NCBI RefSeq assembly: GCF_900177655.1
Contig: NZ_FXWK01000001.1
Span: 1,302,001 to 1,366,000, forward strand
Length of the DNA stretch: 64,000 nt
Source: Devosia lucknowensis
GTDB lineage: Bacteria; Pseudomonadota; Alphaproteobacteria; Rhizobiales; Devosiaceae
Direction of reading: 5' to 3'
Below are positions 44,571 through 52,650 of the stretch, piece after piece. Position 1 is the first letter of the stretch. Each line of letters starts with the position of its first letter. The translations under genes and the position numbers were made by a program. The notes under the pieces were generated by a model that ran no database searches, was not told the DNA's origin, and was given only the letters and a program-made list of their open reading frames with translations.

Positions 44571-45398
44571 ATGGTTGCTCGACCCTATTGGCGCGGATAC
44601 CTTAAGCTCTCCCTGGTCACGTGCGCCGTGACGCTTTCGCCGGTGACGACCGAGGGCGGCAAGGTTCGTTTCCACACGATCAATCGTAAGACGGGCGACC
44701 GGATCTACACCCAGTATGTGGATGCCAAAACCGGCAAGGCCGTGGACAAGGAAGATCAGGCGCGCGCCTACGCCAAGGCTGAAGACGAGTACGTCATTTT
44801 GGAGGACGAGGACCTTGATTCCGTCCAACTGGAAAGCGCGCGCACCATAGATATCGATGAGTTCGCGCCGGCCGACTCTATCGAGTGGGTCTACTTCGAC
44901 AGTCCTTACTTCGTTGTGCCGGCAGACGACGTCGGAGAGGAAGCTTTCAGTGTCATCCAGCAGGCAATGAAGGAAAAGGACGTGGTGGGCATATCCCGCC
45001 TGGTCATTGGAAATCGCGAGCGGGCAGTGATGCTCCAGCCGTGGGACAAGGGCATCATACTTTGGACCCTGAGGTTCGGCGACGAGGTTCGTGACGAGGA
45101 CGAGTATTGGGAAAAGGTGGACGACCATAAGGTCGACAGCAAGATGCTCGGCATGGTTCAGAAGATCATCGAAGATCGTACCACCAGCTGGTCTGAAACC
45201 ATGGTGGAGGACCCGGTTCAGGATGAGCTGCTGAAAATCATCAAGTCCAAGTCCCCATCCAAAAAGAAGGCGAGGGCTAAACCCAGCGACGACGGCGAAG
45301 ACGAGGCGCCCAAAGCCACGAACGTCATCGACCTGATGGAAGCGCTCAAGCGCAGTCTGGAAGGAAAGCCTGAGGAGACCAAGAAGGCAAAGCGCTAG
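44571..45398 (+). CDS. ku: Non-homologous end-joining protein Ku (copy 1)
   Basis: Ku rings bind DNA double-strand ends and recruit the ligase LigD. The 275-residue protein starts at the ATG behind GGAGG (44561-44565) and shows the Ku-core layout: WRGYLKLSLVTCAVTLSPVT, the substrate-facing NRKTGDRI segment, and DSPYFVVPADDVGEEAFSVI. A Lys/Ser-rich basic tail follows residue 225. It converges on the second Ku gene and overlaps it by 4 bases. Confidence 0.93.
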   Translation: MVARPYWRGYLKLSLVTCAVTLSPVTTEGGKVRFHTINRKTGDRIYTQYVDAKTGKAVDKEDQARAYAKAEDEYVILEDEDLDSVQLESARTIDIDEFAPADSIEWVYFDSPYFVVPADDVGEEAFSVIQQAMKEKDVVGISRLVIGNRERAVMLQPWDKGIILWTLRFGDEVRDEDEYWEKVDDHKVDSKMLGMVQKIIEDRTTSWSETMVEDPVQDELLKIIKSKSPSKKKARAKPSDDGEDEAPKATNVIDLMEALKRSLEGKPEETKKAKR

Positions 45399-46258
45399 CT
45401 GGCCTTTTTGCGCGGCGCCGCTTTTTCTGTTTTCGCAGCACTCGATTTCCTTGACCGCTTGGCGGGCTTGCTTTCGACCTTTTCCTCACCGCCGGCACTC
45501 ATGCGCAGGGCCTCGAGCAGATTGTTGGGCTTGGTCGGCTCTGGCTTTTTGAAGGGTATGATCTTGCGGCCTTCGATCTTGGCCTTGACCAGATCTGCCA
45601 GTGCCTGCTCGTAGCGGTCGTCGAATTTGCTGGGATCGAACTTGCCCGCCTTCTTGCTGAGAATATGCTGGGCGAACTCCATCATCTCGGCGTCGATTTT
45701 TCGGGCAGAAATGTCCTTGAAAGCAGCTTTCGCGGACCGCACCTCATAGTCGAAGTTGAGGGTGGTCGCGATCAGCCCCTTGCGATGGGCCCGGATCAAC
45801 ACCGGCCGCAACCGTCTGAAGAGAACTGTGTGGGCAATCGCGGCAGCCTTGCTCTTTTTCAGTGCCTCGCGCACCAGCACGAAAGCCTCTTCCGCAGCAT
45901 CGTTGGCCGGGAGGAGATAATAGGGTTTGTCGAAGAACGTGGTTTCGATCTGGCCGCAGCTGATGAAGTTATCGACAGTCAGCACCTTGTCACTGTTTGG
46001 AACCGCAGCCGCGATCTCCTCTGGCTCTAGGATCACGTGCTTGCCCTGGCTAGCCTCATACCCTTTCACCTGATCTTCGGCTTCGACAGGTTTTTTTGTC
46101 TTCTCGTCCATGTAGACGCGACGAAGCCTGTTGCCGGTGTCCCGGTTCACAAGGTTCAGGGAGATGCGTTCAGAGGTCGTGGCGGCGGTGTACATCGCGA
46201 CCGGGCACACCAGCTCCGCGATCTTGATTGATCCCTTCCAAATCGCTCGTGCGGCCAT
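45395..46258 (-). CDS. ku: Non-homologous end-joining protein Ku (copy 2)
   Basis: A second, clearly diverged Ku of 287 residues: WKGSIKIAELVCPVAMYTAA, NRDTGNRLRRVYMDEKTKKP, DKPYYLLPANDAAEEAFVLV and a Lys/Ala-rich C-terminal tail (PAKRSRKSSAAKTEKAAPRK) likely to bind DNA or LigD. GGAGG precedes the ATG at 46258. Sinorhizobium-type genomes carry several Ku genes; different copies can form separate complexes. No ligD is in the window. Confidence 0.93.
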   Translation of the reverse strand: MAARAIWKGSIKIAELVCPVAMYTAATTSERISLNLVNRDTGNRLRRVYMDEKTKKPVEAEDQVKGYEASQGKHVILEPEEIAAAVPNSDKVLTVDNFISCGQIETTFFDKPYYLLPANDAAEEAFVLVREALKKSKAAAIAHTVLFRRLRPVLIRAHRKGLIATTLNFDYEVRSAKAAFKDISARKIDAEMMEFAQHILSKKAGKFDPSKFDDRYEQALADLVKAKIEGRKIIPFKKPEPTKPNNLLEALRMSAGGEEKVESKPAKRSRKSSAAKTEKAAPRKKAS

Positions 46259-46392
46259 GGTATCCTCCAACAACGCAGGCGTTGAACGACTCACCACGGG
46301 CCCCAGTTCCGGCAGCGGTACACCGCTGGCATCGGCGGATATCCTGTGGTTTGCTGCGCCAACGCTATTCGAGGCTTTGAAGGGAAGCGCTG

Positions 46393-47082
46393 ATGTGTGG
46401 AAGGTTCACCGCGGAGTATACCTGGGCACAGCTCCATGCGCTTTACAGCCTGAGCGACGAGTTATTCCCAGTCGCGCCACACAACATGCAGCCCCGCTTC
46501 AACATCGCACCCACGCAAGAAGTCGATTTCGTTCACCTCGATAAGGCTGGCGAGATGGAGCTCGATCGCGGCCGTTGGTGGCTGGTGCCGTTCTTCGCCA
46601 AGGAATTGCCCAAGGCGGCCATGTTCAACGCCCGCATCGAGACTGTCGATACCTCAGGCGCATTCCGCGAAGGCTTCAAGTCGCGCCGCTGCCTGATTCC
46701 CGCCGATGGCTATTTCGAGTGGACCAAGAATGAAGAGGACGGCGGCAAAGACCCGTGGTTGCTGCAGCTGCCAGGCGGCGCACCTTTCAGCTTCGCCGGC
46801 ATCTGGGCCCACAACGACAACTTGGGCGTGACCAGCTGCACCATCATCACCGCGCCGGCCGTTCCGGAGATCGCGCACATTCACGGACGGATGCCGATCA
46901 TACTGTCACCAGAGGCCTACGGCACCTGGCTAAATACCGAGATCCAAGGAACGGACGCGAAGGCGCTGCTGCTCGACGCGCAAATCGATAACCAGCTCGA
47001 GTACCACCGCGTCAGCCGCGCTGTGAACAACAGCCGCTATGAAGGCACCGACACAAAGATGCCGCTTCTCAATTCTCTGTAG
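46393..47082 (+). CDS. SOS response-associated peptidase (SRAP/YedK-like)
   Basis: SRAP proteins bind covalently to abasic sites in single-stranded DNA through their N-terminal cysteine. The 229-residue protein has every active residue: Cys2 (MCGRFT), Asn79 (MFNARIET), Glu109 (PADGYFEW) and His164 (HIHGRMPIIL). Divergent from ku copy 2 across 134 bases and adjacent to the Ku pair, it suggests a DNA-damage cassette. Confidence 0.93.
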   Translation: MCGRFTAEYTWAQLHALYSLSDELFPVAPHNMQPRFNIAPTQEVDFVHLDKAGEMELDRGRWWLVPFFAKELPKAAMFNARIETVDTSGAFREGFKSRRCLIPADGYFEWTKNEEDGGKDPWLLQLPGGAPFSFAGIWAHNDNLGVTSCTIITAPAVPEIAHIHGRMPIILSPEAYGTWLNTEIQGTDAKALLLDAQIDNQLEYHRVSRAVNNSRYEGTDTKMPLLNSL

Positions 47083-47608
47083 GCACCCCTGCCAGGCCCA
47101 TTTCAGCGTCGATCATCGCCTTGAAGTCTTCAGCCGTCATGGGCTTGGGCGGCTGCCCCTCTTTGCTGTTCTCGATCACAAACGCCCCTTGGCGAAGGAC
47201 AATCCGACGCTTTGGATGAAACAGGGCCGCGGCCACATAGGCGCCGCGCGCCACCATGAGGTTGTCTGCCGTCGCTACCGTTTTATCGAGGCTATAGGGG
47301 TAGGTGTCGCCACCATCGACAACCCGATAATTGGGCTCGACGGACGGCTTTGCTGGAGCGTGGACCTTCAGCTTTGCTGGCTGTGGGTCAATCCAGAGAT
47401 TCATGCCCCGGCGCTTGCAGGCCGGGCAGCGCATCCGGTCGGTGAAATGTGCCTCAGATCGATCAGGCACCAAAGTCTGCGCAGGCCCTATTGTCTGAAT
47501 GAGACGATCCAGGTCCACAGCCTGCCGAGCTCGACATGTTGGGTGGCGGCAAAGGGCCCAAAGGACGTGACCTTGGGCCTTAATGTCGTGAAGCGTTTCG
47601 ATGATCAT
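47069..47608 (-). CDS. Hypothetical protein with zinc-ribbon cysteines
   Basis: A 179-residue protein, not recognised by name. Four cysteines in two pairs (Cys20-x4-Cys25 and Cys61-x2-Cys64, MRCPACKRRGMNLW) can bind zinc in the N-terminal third; the rest is a soluble domain with a positively charged centre (LKVHAPAKPSVEPNYRVVDG). It converges on the SRAP gene and overlaps it by 14 bases. Confidence 0.7.
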   Translation of the reverse strand: MIIETLHDIKAQGHVLWALCRHPTCRARQAVDLDRLIQTIGPAQTLVPDRSEAHFTDRMRCPACKRRGMNLWIDPQPAKLKVHAPAKPSVEPNYRVVDGGDTYPYSLDKTVATADNLMVARGAYVAAALFHPKRRIVLRQGAFVIENSKEGQPPKPMTAEDFKAMIDAEMGLAGVPTEN

Positions 47609-47865
47609 GTCGGAACCTCGCAGGTGGCAAGGTTCCGACTCCTACACCGTGAACATAATAGGAACAAGCCGGAAGGGAAATGAGCCTGCCTGAATTGCCG
47701 CCTCAGTGGATCCCATTCGGCCTCCGCTCTTCCCACGACCGAATTAACCCAGTTAAATTGCTACCTCTGACACTTTTCCTAAGGTCTGTGGGTCGCCTCG
47801 GCGGCGACCCTAAGTGCTCAAACCAGAAGGTTGAAGCTTCCGCCATATCATCGAAGAGGTAGGCC

Positions 47866-48060
47866 ATGTCGCATCAGTCTGTTCCGTGTTCTTCCTGCGG
47901 GCACGCAAATGAAATCTGCACACGTAACCTGGTGCCGGGGACAGTGATGAACTGCAGCCAGTGCGGAGAGCCCATCGCAAGATGGGACCGTCCGGGCGAT
48001 CAAGAAGAATGGCAGTTCATCCCCATTGCTCGGCCCTCGGCAGAGGAGATGCGGCCATGA
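47866..48060 (+). CDS. Small zinc-ribbon protein
   Basis: A 64-residue protein with two CxxC pairs (Cys8/Cys11 and Cys30/Cys33, CSSCGHANE and NCSQCGEP) forming a likely zinc ribbon, followed by an acidic WDRPGDQEEWQF segment. AGAGGTAGG precedes the ATG. Its stop overlaps the next start (ATGA). Function unknown. Confidence 0.65.
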   Translation: MSHQSVPCSSCGHANEICTRNLVPGTVMNCSQCGEPIARWDRPGDQEEWQFIPIARPSAEEMRP

Positions 48061-48284
48061 GCGAGTTTCGGGTGGTCGATATGAGACGGTCGGAAGCCAA
48101 CGAGCTGCATCAGAGTGCTAAGTCACCCGAGGAAGCGGCACGCTTGGCGTTGGGTATGGACCTGACGCGCGCAGGTGTGCCGCGCAATCTTGTGTGCCGG
48201 GTTTATTGGTCCGATCAGCCTGGCAGCACCAACATGGTCCGTCTCTACCAGCGTGCGACTGACCGGCAACGTCAGCGTCACTGA
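48057..48284 (+). CDS. Small hypothetical protein
   Basis: A 75-residue protein coupled to the zinc-ribbon gene by a 4-base overlap. It has a helical start (VDMRRSEANELHQSAKSPEE), a segment RNLVCRVYWSDQPGSTNMVR and an Arg/Gln-rich end. Not recognised. The gap to the next gene (48285-48583) holds no gene; it has an AT-rich stretch at 48490-48545 and a direct repeat GCAGCACT (about 48549 and 48573) just before the next start. Confidence 0.6.
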   Translation: MSEFRVVDMRRSEANELHQSAKSPEEAARLALGMDLTRAGVPRNLVCRVYWSDQPGSTNMVRLYQRATDRQRQRH

Positions 48285-48583
48285 GTTCTGACCAACATTG
48301 ACCCGAAACGCGGGCGTCCGAGGGCGTGTCCGCCGAGTGTCGCGCTACGATGCGTGGAACTTATCCCAGCGCGTTACGAGAACGAACTGCAAAGATGACC
48401 CTGCGTCAAACTCGATGCCGAACTACACTTGGCCCGCCCCCGACGAGATATGCTAAATCGATGTAATGCGCCAATTGTAAATTCCAGACGCATGTCTTCT
48501 TAACATATTGTCAAACCAAAAAATCTTGTATTAACCTATGATAGGACGCAGCACTTAAGTCATTGACTCAAAGGCAGCACTAA

Positions 48584-49201
48584 ATGAATCGGGAAGTGAT
48601 TTGGGACGAGAAGACTTCCTACTTTCGCAAGATTGCTGAAGAAACCAAGATCCTCGGCTGGATCACAGACTCTGATGGATACGCTTTCTATTTCAGTTCT
48701 GCATGGCGAGACTTCGCAGGGGTGGACCCAGCCTTACCTGTCGGCTTCGACTGGCTGAGCTTTGTTCATCCCCACGACACTGCTCGCGTGCGGCGCAAAT
48801 TCTTCGACGCGAACGACTCTGCTGCGGAGTATGGGGTTTCATACCGTATGAGGACGAAGGCCGGAAACTACCAGCTGGTTTGGGGACACGGCGTGCCACG
48901 CCTGGATGATGAGGGGAACTTCCAAGGATATCTGGGCATGACCCAAACAATGGAGGCCTATCGTGCGAAGGCTGAAGCCATTGTGGAAGCCGGCGGACTT
49001 ACCTTGATAAAGCCCCTGTCAGAGCGAGAGCGGCAAGTGATGACGATGGCCGCTGAAGGACTTTCGAATATCGAAATATCCATGGCGCTCGAAATCTCGG
49101 AACGCACCGTGGAGACGCATGTTCGTCATTCCGTTGAGAAGCTTGGTGCAAACAACCGCGTTCACGCTGTTGCCAAAGCTATCCGGCTGTCCGTCCTATA
49201 G
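48584..49201 (+). CDS. PAS-domain LuxR-type transcriptional regulator
   Basis: A 205-residue one-component sensor-regulator. Residues about 15-125 form a PAS domain (TKILGWITDSDGYAFYFSSA; YRMRTKAGNYQLVWGHGVPR), residues 140-205 a LuxR/FixJ helix-turn-helix (LSERERQVMTMAAEGLSNIE then ISERTVETHVRHSVEKLGA). No kinase partner is encoded nearby. The ligand or signal is unknown. Confidence 0.88.
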   Translation: MNREVIWDEKTSYFRKIAEETKILGWITDSDGYAFYFSSAWRDFAGVDPALPVGFDWLSFVHPHDTARVRRKFFDANDSAAEYGVSYRMRTKAGNYQLVWGHGVPRLDDEGNFQGYLGMTQTMEAYRAKAEAIVEAGGLTLIKPLSERERQVMTMAAEGLSNIEISMALEISERTVETHVRHSVEKLGANNRVHAVAKAIRLSVL

Positions 49202-49511
49202 GGGCTGCAATACGGAACTCGCGGAACTGGCCATCCAGCAGATTCCCCCATTGGTCAGGCCAGGCATTTTGGTCCCCGGAGATGGTGAGGTTCAAGGGGC
49301 CGTAGCAGGCGATCAACACGGCATAGCTGAGCGCGAAAGGCAGCTGCATGTAATCATCAAATGGGGGTAGCGCGACGCCAAAGGCAACGAGCTTCTCTAT
49401 GTCGCGCTCGGGAGCACTCACCTTCGCCATCGAGTGACCGTCCACCAATTTCAGGTGGACAACCACGTCGCTGTCGCTGGATTTGCGCTGATACCAGAAC
49501 TGCCCCAGCAT
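49179..49511 (-). CDS. Hypothetical protein
   Basis: A 110-residue soluble protein, not recognised. The ATG at 49511 is preferred because GGAG lies 7 bases upstream; two earlier in-frame ATG codons have poorer sites. Contains VVVHLKLVDGHSMAKVSAPE and a hydrophobic centre (LPFALSYAVLIACYGPLNLT). Overlaps the end of the PAS-LuxR gene by 23 bases, tail to tail. Confidence 0.55.
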   Translation of the reverse strand: MLGQFWYQRKSSDSDVVVHLKLVDGHSMAKVSAPERDIEKLVAFGVALPPFDDYMQLPFALSYAVLIACYGPLNLTISGDQNAWPDQWGNLLDGQFREFRIAAPIGRTAG

Positions 49512-49724
49512 GCTCCGCTCCATCTCGCCGCGGCGCAACATGTAACGAATCTGTATCTAGTGCAATTGGGATGTTAGTCGCAGATGCCCACTCCCGATGT
49601 GGCGAACCCGGATAGGTACGATCAAAAACCCGGGTGGCGAACAAAACCCTAATGTGGCCAGCCACAATTTTCGAACTGCCCCACTTAGCGCATTCTACTG
49701 ATGAGCAATTACGGGGGCTTACGA

Positions 49725-50360
49725 ATGGACAAGGATACAGTTCTGCCGGCGAGTGCGCGACGCGGGAAGCTCATTCATATCGTTGAGGCCGACACTGCGA
49801 GCAGAGAAAGCTTGGCTCGTCTCTTGCGGCTGGAGGGCTTTGAAGTTGTCGCATTCCAGTCTGGCGTCGAGGCCATCAATGGACTGAAAGGAAGAATGCC
49901 GGATTTGGCGATTATTGCCCTGACCCTGCCCGACATCAGCGGCCTCGCTGTGTTGAGTATTCTGAAGGGCAACGGAGAAGGTTTACCGGCCATAATGATC
50001 GCGAGCCAGCTCGATTTACCCTCGGCCATCTCCGCGATGAAGCATGGGGCGGCAGACGTCTTCAGTCAGCCAATCGACTTCGAAGCTCTATCGAGTTGTG
50101 TTCGCGCCATCTTCAAAAAAGATGTCCTGGTAACCGCAAACCCAGATGGAGGGCGCAGTGTTGTTGTCCGTGGCTTCAACCAGCTCACGCCCCGAGAGCG
50201 CGAAGTTCTGCAGCACATCACGGACGGCTGCTCCAACAAGGAAATGGCGAGAAGTCTAGGCATCTCTCCCCGGACGGTCGAGGTTCATCGGGCAAGGGTT
50301 ATGGACAAACTGGGAGCAAGGAACACAGCCGCCATGGTCCGTATGGTGATGAGCTCGTGA
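49725..50360 (+). CDS. FixJ/NarL-type regulator with a degenerate receiver domain
   Basis: A 211-residue protein starting at the ATG behind GGGGG. The receiver (residues 14-125) aligns along its length with FixJ but lacks the phosphorylation site: the acceptor Asp is Ala65 (IIALTLPD), the conserved Thr is Ala93 (IMIASQ), the Lys is Gln115 (FSQPID) and the acidic pair is Glu21-Ala22. The C-terminal helix-turn-helix (LTPREREVLQHITDGCSNKE, ISPRTVEVHRARVMDKLGA) is intact. It probably acts without phosphorylation. Confidence 0.88.
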   Translation: MDKDTVLPASARRGKLIHIVEADTASRESLARLLRLEGFEVVAFQSGVEAINGLKGRMPDLAIIALTLPDISGLAVLSILKGNGEGLPAIMIASQLDLPSAISAMKHGAADVFSQPIDFEALSSCVRAIFKKDVLVTANPDGGRSVVVRGFNQLTPREREVLQHITDGCSNKEMARSLGISPRTVEVHRARVMDKLGARNTAAMVRMVMSS

Positions 50361-50528
50361 TTTCGTATACTTTCCGCCGCTGCTGACCCACTGCCAAAGA
50401 AAATCAGCGCCTGCTCGTCGGCCCTTGCGCTACTGCTGCATGGCAATGTCGCAGTACCGCTGTTAGTTCGGCGACGACGACGGTCAGGCCCGCGACCTCG
50501 GCCGTAACGGCGGCGGTCTTGGCAGCGA

Positions 50529-50972
50529 CTAACTTTGAAGAGGTGTGGAGCTTAGGGCAAAATTGTTGCGCCATCCCGCAAATTTAGCGTCAACATCATC
50601 AATACGGAAATATCGCTCCGCGGCCGTCTTGCTGGTCGGCTTGTCGCGACGTGACAGCGGTTCCACCACAGACCTTGGAATGATGTAGATCGCACGGTAG
50701 GCATGCTGGGCGCCCGGGAGGATCACAAACGCGATCCAATCGAAAACATCGTAATCCTGATATCCGATATATGCCGAACCACGCTTATAAGTGCGGGACT
50801 TAACCGAAATTCGCTGCGGCGCTGAACCGAGTGGCTGAGCAATGACATCATAGCCGGGCCAGTTGTCTGGCACTTTAAGCGCAGGCACGCCCGCAAGCGT
50901 CATCTCGGCCGCGACAAGCATTTCGCATGCGTCGCCCATTTGCTTTGTGGTGTAGGCGCGCAGCTCCTGCAA
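50529..50972 (-). CDS. Hypothetical protein, possible PD-(D/E)XK nuclease fold
   Basis: A 147-residue protein. A helix with a conserved-looking Glu (MGDACEMLVAAEMTLAG), a strand ending in Asp (NWPGYDVIAQP) and a strand with Lys (QRISVKSRTY) follow in the order of PD-(D/E)XK nucleases, although the usual Glu/Gln before xK is Ser. So it may be a nuclease relative, possibly inactive. The gap 50361-50528 holds nothing I can support. Confidence 0.6.
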   Translation of the reverse strand: MQELRAYTTKQMGDACEMLVAAEMTLAGVPALKVPDNWPGYDVIAQPLGSAPQRISVKSRTYKRGSAYIGYQDYDVFDWIAFVILPGAQHAYRAIYIIPRSVVEPLSRRDKPTSKTAAERYFRIDDVDAKFAGWRNNFALSSTPLQS

Positions 50973-51058
50973 TTTTCCATCCTTGGTCTTTCGCGTTGAA
51001 TAACGCTGTTACCTAGACGAGGATGAAGCACACGCCAACTGGGAGGGAATTCGGGAAA

Positions 51059-51418
51059 ATGATCCGGCAAAAGAAGCTGGCAGCCATAGTTGCTGCGCTC
51101 ATCATTGGGACTTCACCCGCAATTGCTTGCACTAGTTATGAGCAGGAAGTTTTCAACGTGGCGATGGCGGTTGAAGGTTTCAGGAAGTCCACCGATTTTA
51201 CGCAAGACTACGGGTGGGCACCTGGTGGGCCGTATGGTCAGTGGCTTTCGAAGATCAGACAACTGAGCGAAGACGAAGTCAACGCTAGAGGCCTGCTAAT
51301 CGCCCACGGCTTTGTTCCGATGGACATCTACATGGTGGCAGATGAATTCCGGACTGCCGGAAAATTGGATTCCTATTTCACGCAGGTCGATGCGGCGATT
51401 GCAGGATTGGAGTGTTAG
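51059..51418 (+). CDS. Exported hypothetical protein
   Basis: A 119-residue protein with a signal peptide (MIRQKKLAAIVAALIIGTSP, cleaved near residue 23, AIA-CTS). The mature part has two cysteines (one at each end), aromatic residues in DYGWAPGGPYGQWLSKIRQ and no recognised domain. The ATG at 51059 follows GGGAAA; one further upstream is possible. Last gene before the prophage lysis genes. Confidence 0.6.
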   Translation: MIRQKKLAAIVAALIIGTSPAIACTSYEQEVFNVAMAVEGFRKSTDFTQDYGWAPGGPYGQWLSKIRQLSEDEVNARGLLIAHGFVPMDIYMVADEFRTAGKLDSYFTQVDAAIAGLEC

Positions 51419-51431
51419 ATCTGAGGGCGCC

Positions 51432-51767
51432 CTAACCCCCCGCCCTGCTCCGCGGAGCCGCCGGCTTCATCAGCCCGTCGATGCGGCCGTTGAGGTGGTC
51501 CAGCTTTCCAGACACGCCGTCGATGGCCTTCATGATTTGCGACGTCTGCTCGGCCATCCCTGCCTTTGTCGTGTAGGTTTCGGCGACATGCAGCTTGTGC
51601 GCCGCCAGTTCATCGCGGGTCACACCTGCCAGCGCAATGGCGGCTTCGGCGCGAACCACGGCGTCTTTTTTTGCTTGGTCGATCAGCCCCCAGATGCGCC
51701 AGAACCCACCGGCAATGGCGCCGCCGACGACAATGAAGGCCGCGACGATTTCCCAGGTCAGGATCAT
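51432..51767 (-). CDS. Membrane-anchored coiled-coil phage protein
   Basis: A 111-residue protein with one N-terminal membrane span (ILTWEIVAAFIVVGGAIAGG) and a long helical, heptad-rich tail (DQAKKDAVVRAEAAIALAGV, then QIMKAIDGVSGKLDHLNGRI). This single-span plus coiled-coil layout and the lysis location suggest an inner-membrane spanin-like or XhlA-like role, not proven. The start overlaps the preceding gene (ATGA). Confidence 0.65.
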   Translation of the reverse strand: MILTWEIVAAFIVVGGAIAGGFWRIWGLIDQAKKDAVVRAEAAIALAGVTRDELAAHKLHVAETYTTKAGMAEQTSQIMKAIDGVSGKLDHLNGRIDGLMKPAAPRSRAGG

Positions 51768-52162
51768 GCGCGCAGTCTCCGAATGGCGAAGGTGCCGGCG
51801 TCGGCAATGACGATGGCTGGTACAAGCACCAAGGCCATGTCGTGGATTTTGGCGGGCACGTCGACCACAACCAGATCCAGCCCAAACCAAGGGTTGACGA
51901 TCTGCACCAGGTAGATCGCTGCCCACCACAGTCCGAACGGGACGACGATTAGCCAACGGCCCACTGACGTCGCCGACCAGGCGCGACCAGCCTCTGCCAA
52001 CGCAATGTCGCGCGCTGCCTCGATGCGCGTTGCGGCCTGCTCGGCCGTAAGCCGGTCGGCGTCATTGTCGGCCCGCAGCTTGGCCTCATAGGCCTGCAAC
52101 AGCGGCCCGGTGAACTGGCGCAGAACGCCGCCACCGAGCCAGTCCAAAATGGTGCGGAGCAT
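51764..52162 (-). CDS. Phage membrane protein, holin-like (3TM type)
   Basis: A 132-residue protein: helical acidic/basic N-terminal half (residues 15-55, AYEAKLRADNDADRLTAEQA) and two or three hydrophobic spans in the C-terminal half (WLIVVPFGLWWAAIYLVQIV; MALVLVPAIVIADAGTFAI). This resembles the three-span holins of gene-transfer agents and rhizobial phages. The ATG overlaps the upstream stop by one base. Confidence 0.65.
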   Translation of the reverse strand: MLRTILDWLGGGVLRQFTGPLLQAYEAKLRADNDADRLTAEQAATRIEAARDIALAEAGRAWSATSVGRWLIVVPFGLWWAAIYLVQIVNPWFGLDLVVVDVPAKIHDMALVLVPAIVIADAGTFAIRRLRA

Positions 52163-52362
52163 TACGTCGTCCAACCCATCCGTTTGGCGAGCCGATACCA
52201 TCCCTCAACAGCAGCGGCGATTGCGACGCCGGCGCCGATTTCCAGCATAGCCATGATTTCAGGATCTCCGGCGAGAACATCCGCCAAGTCCTGGCCGAGA
52301 ATGCCTCGCGCGACGAGAAAACCCGCTGCGTAGCGCAGCAGGATACGAAGATAAGGGGTCAT
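52162..52362 (-). CDS. Small phage membrane protein, putative holin
   Basis: A 66-residue protein, MTPYLRILLRYAAGFLVARG, with two hydrophobic segments (residues 5-22 and 40-55) and the end GWYRLAKRMGWTT. It resembles the Pam3 gp28-type holins. Lying next to the endolysin supports a pore role. The frame is open upstream, but the ATG at 52362 begins the conserved part. Confidence 0.6.
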   Translation of the reverse strand: MTPYLRILLRYAAGFLVARGILGQDLADVLAGDPEIMAMLEIGAGVAIAAAVEGWYRLAKRMGWTT

Positions 52363-52521
52363 GTTTTGAGGTTCCAAAATGGTTGTTCCTGTTGAATAAC
52401 TGACAGGTAATCCACGGTGCGGCTGTGATTTCTGTTGGTCCCGATTTGACCCGGCAACCAAATCAGCGCACATAAGCGGAGCGCTCTTCGTCATGAGTTT
52501 TTTCAATGACGGAGTCTGCCG

Positions 52522-52650
52522 ATGGCGAAGCGAAGCACCCCGAAAGCCTGGTTTCCGAAGTGGCTGCCCTTGCCTTGGGCAATGACTATCGCTGCAACCG
52601 GTTTTCTGTATCGCCTAGGCGAGCTTTGTGCGGAGCGACTGCTCAGTTAG
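52522..52650 (+). CDS. Possible 42-residue membrane peptide on the opposite strand
   Basis: A short frame MAKRSTPKAWFPKWLPLPWA with a hydrophobic centre (WAMTIAATGFLYRL) and a GGAG site 7 bases before the ATG. It fills the gap between the endolysin and holin-like genes but points the other way, its stop overlapping the endolysin stop region by 4 bases. Coding status is uncertain; short GC-rich frames can arise by chance. Confidence 0.35.
   Translation: MAKRSTPKAWFPKWLPLPWAMTIAATGFLYRLGELCAERLLS

Noticed and set aside
46271..46284. Palindrome CAACGC-AG-GCGTTG before the second Ku gene as a LexA-type operator
   Set aside because: It does not match the alphaproteobacterial GTTC-N7-GTTC pattern and is too short to assign.
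50361..50528. An Ala/Val-rich coiled-coil-like frame on the minus strand
   Set aside because: The frame has no start codon in the gap and looks like compositional bias.
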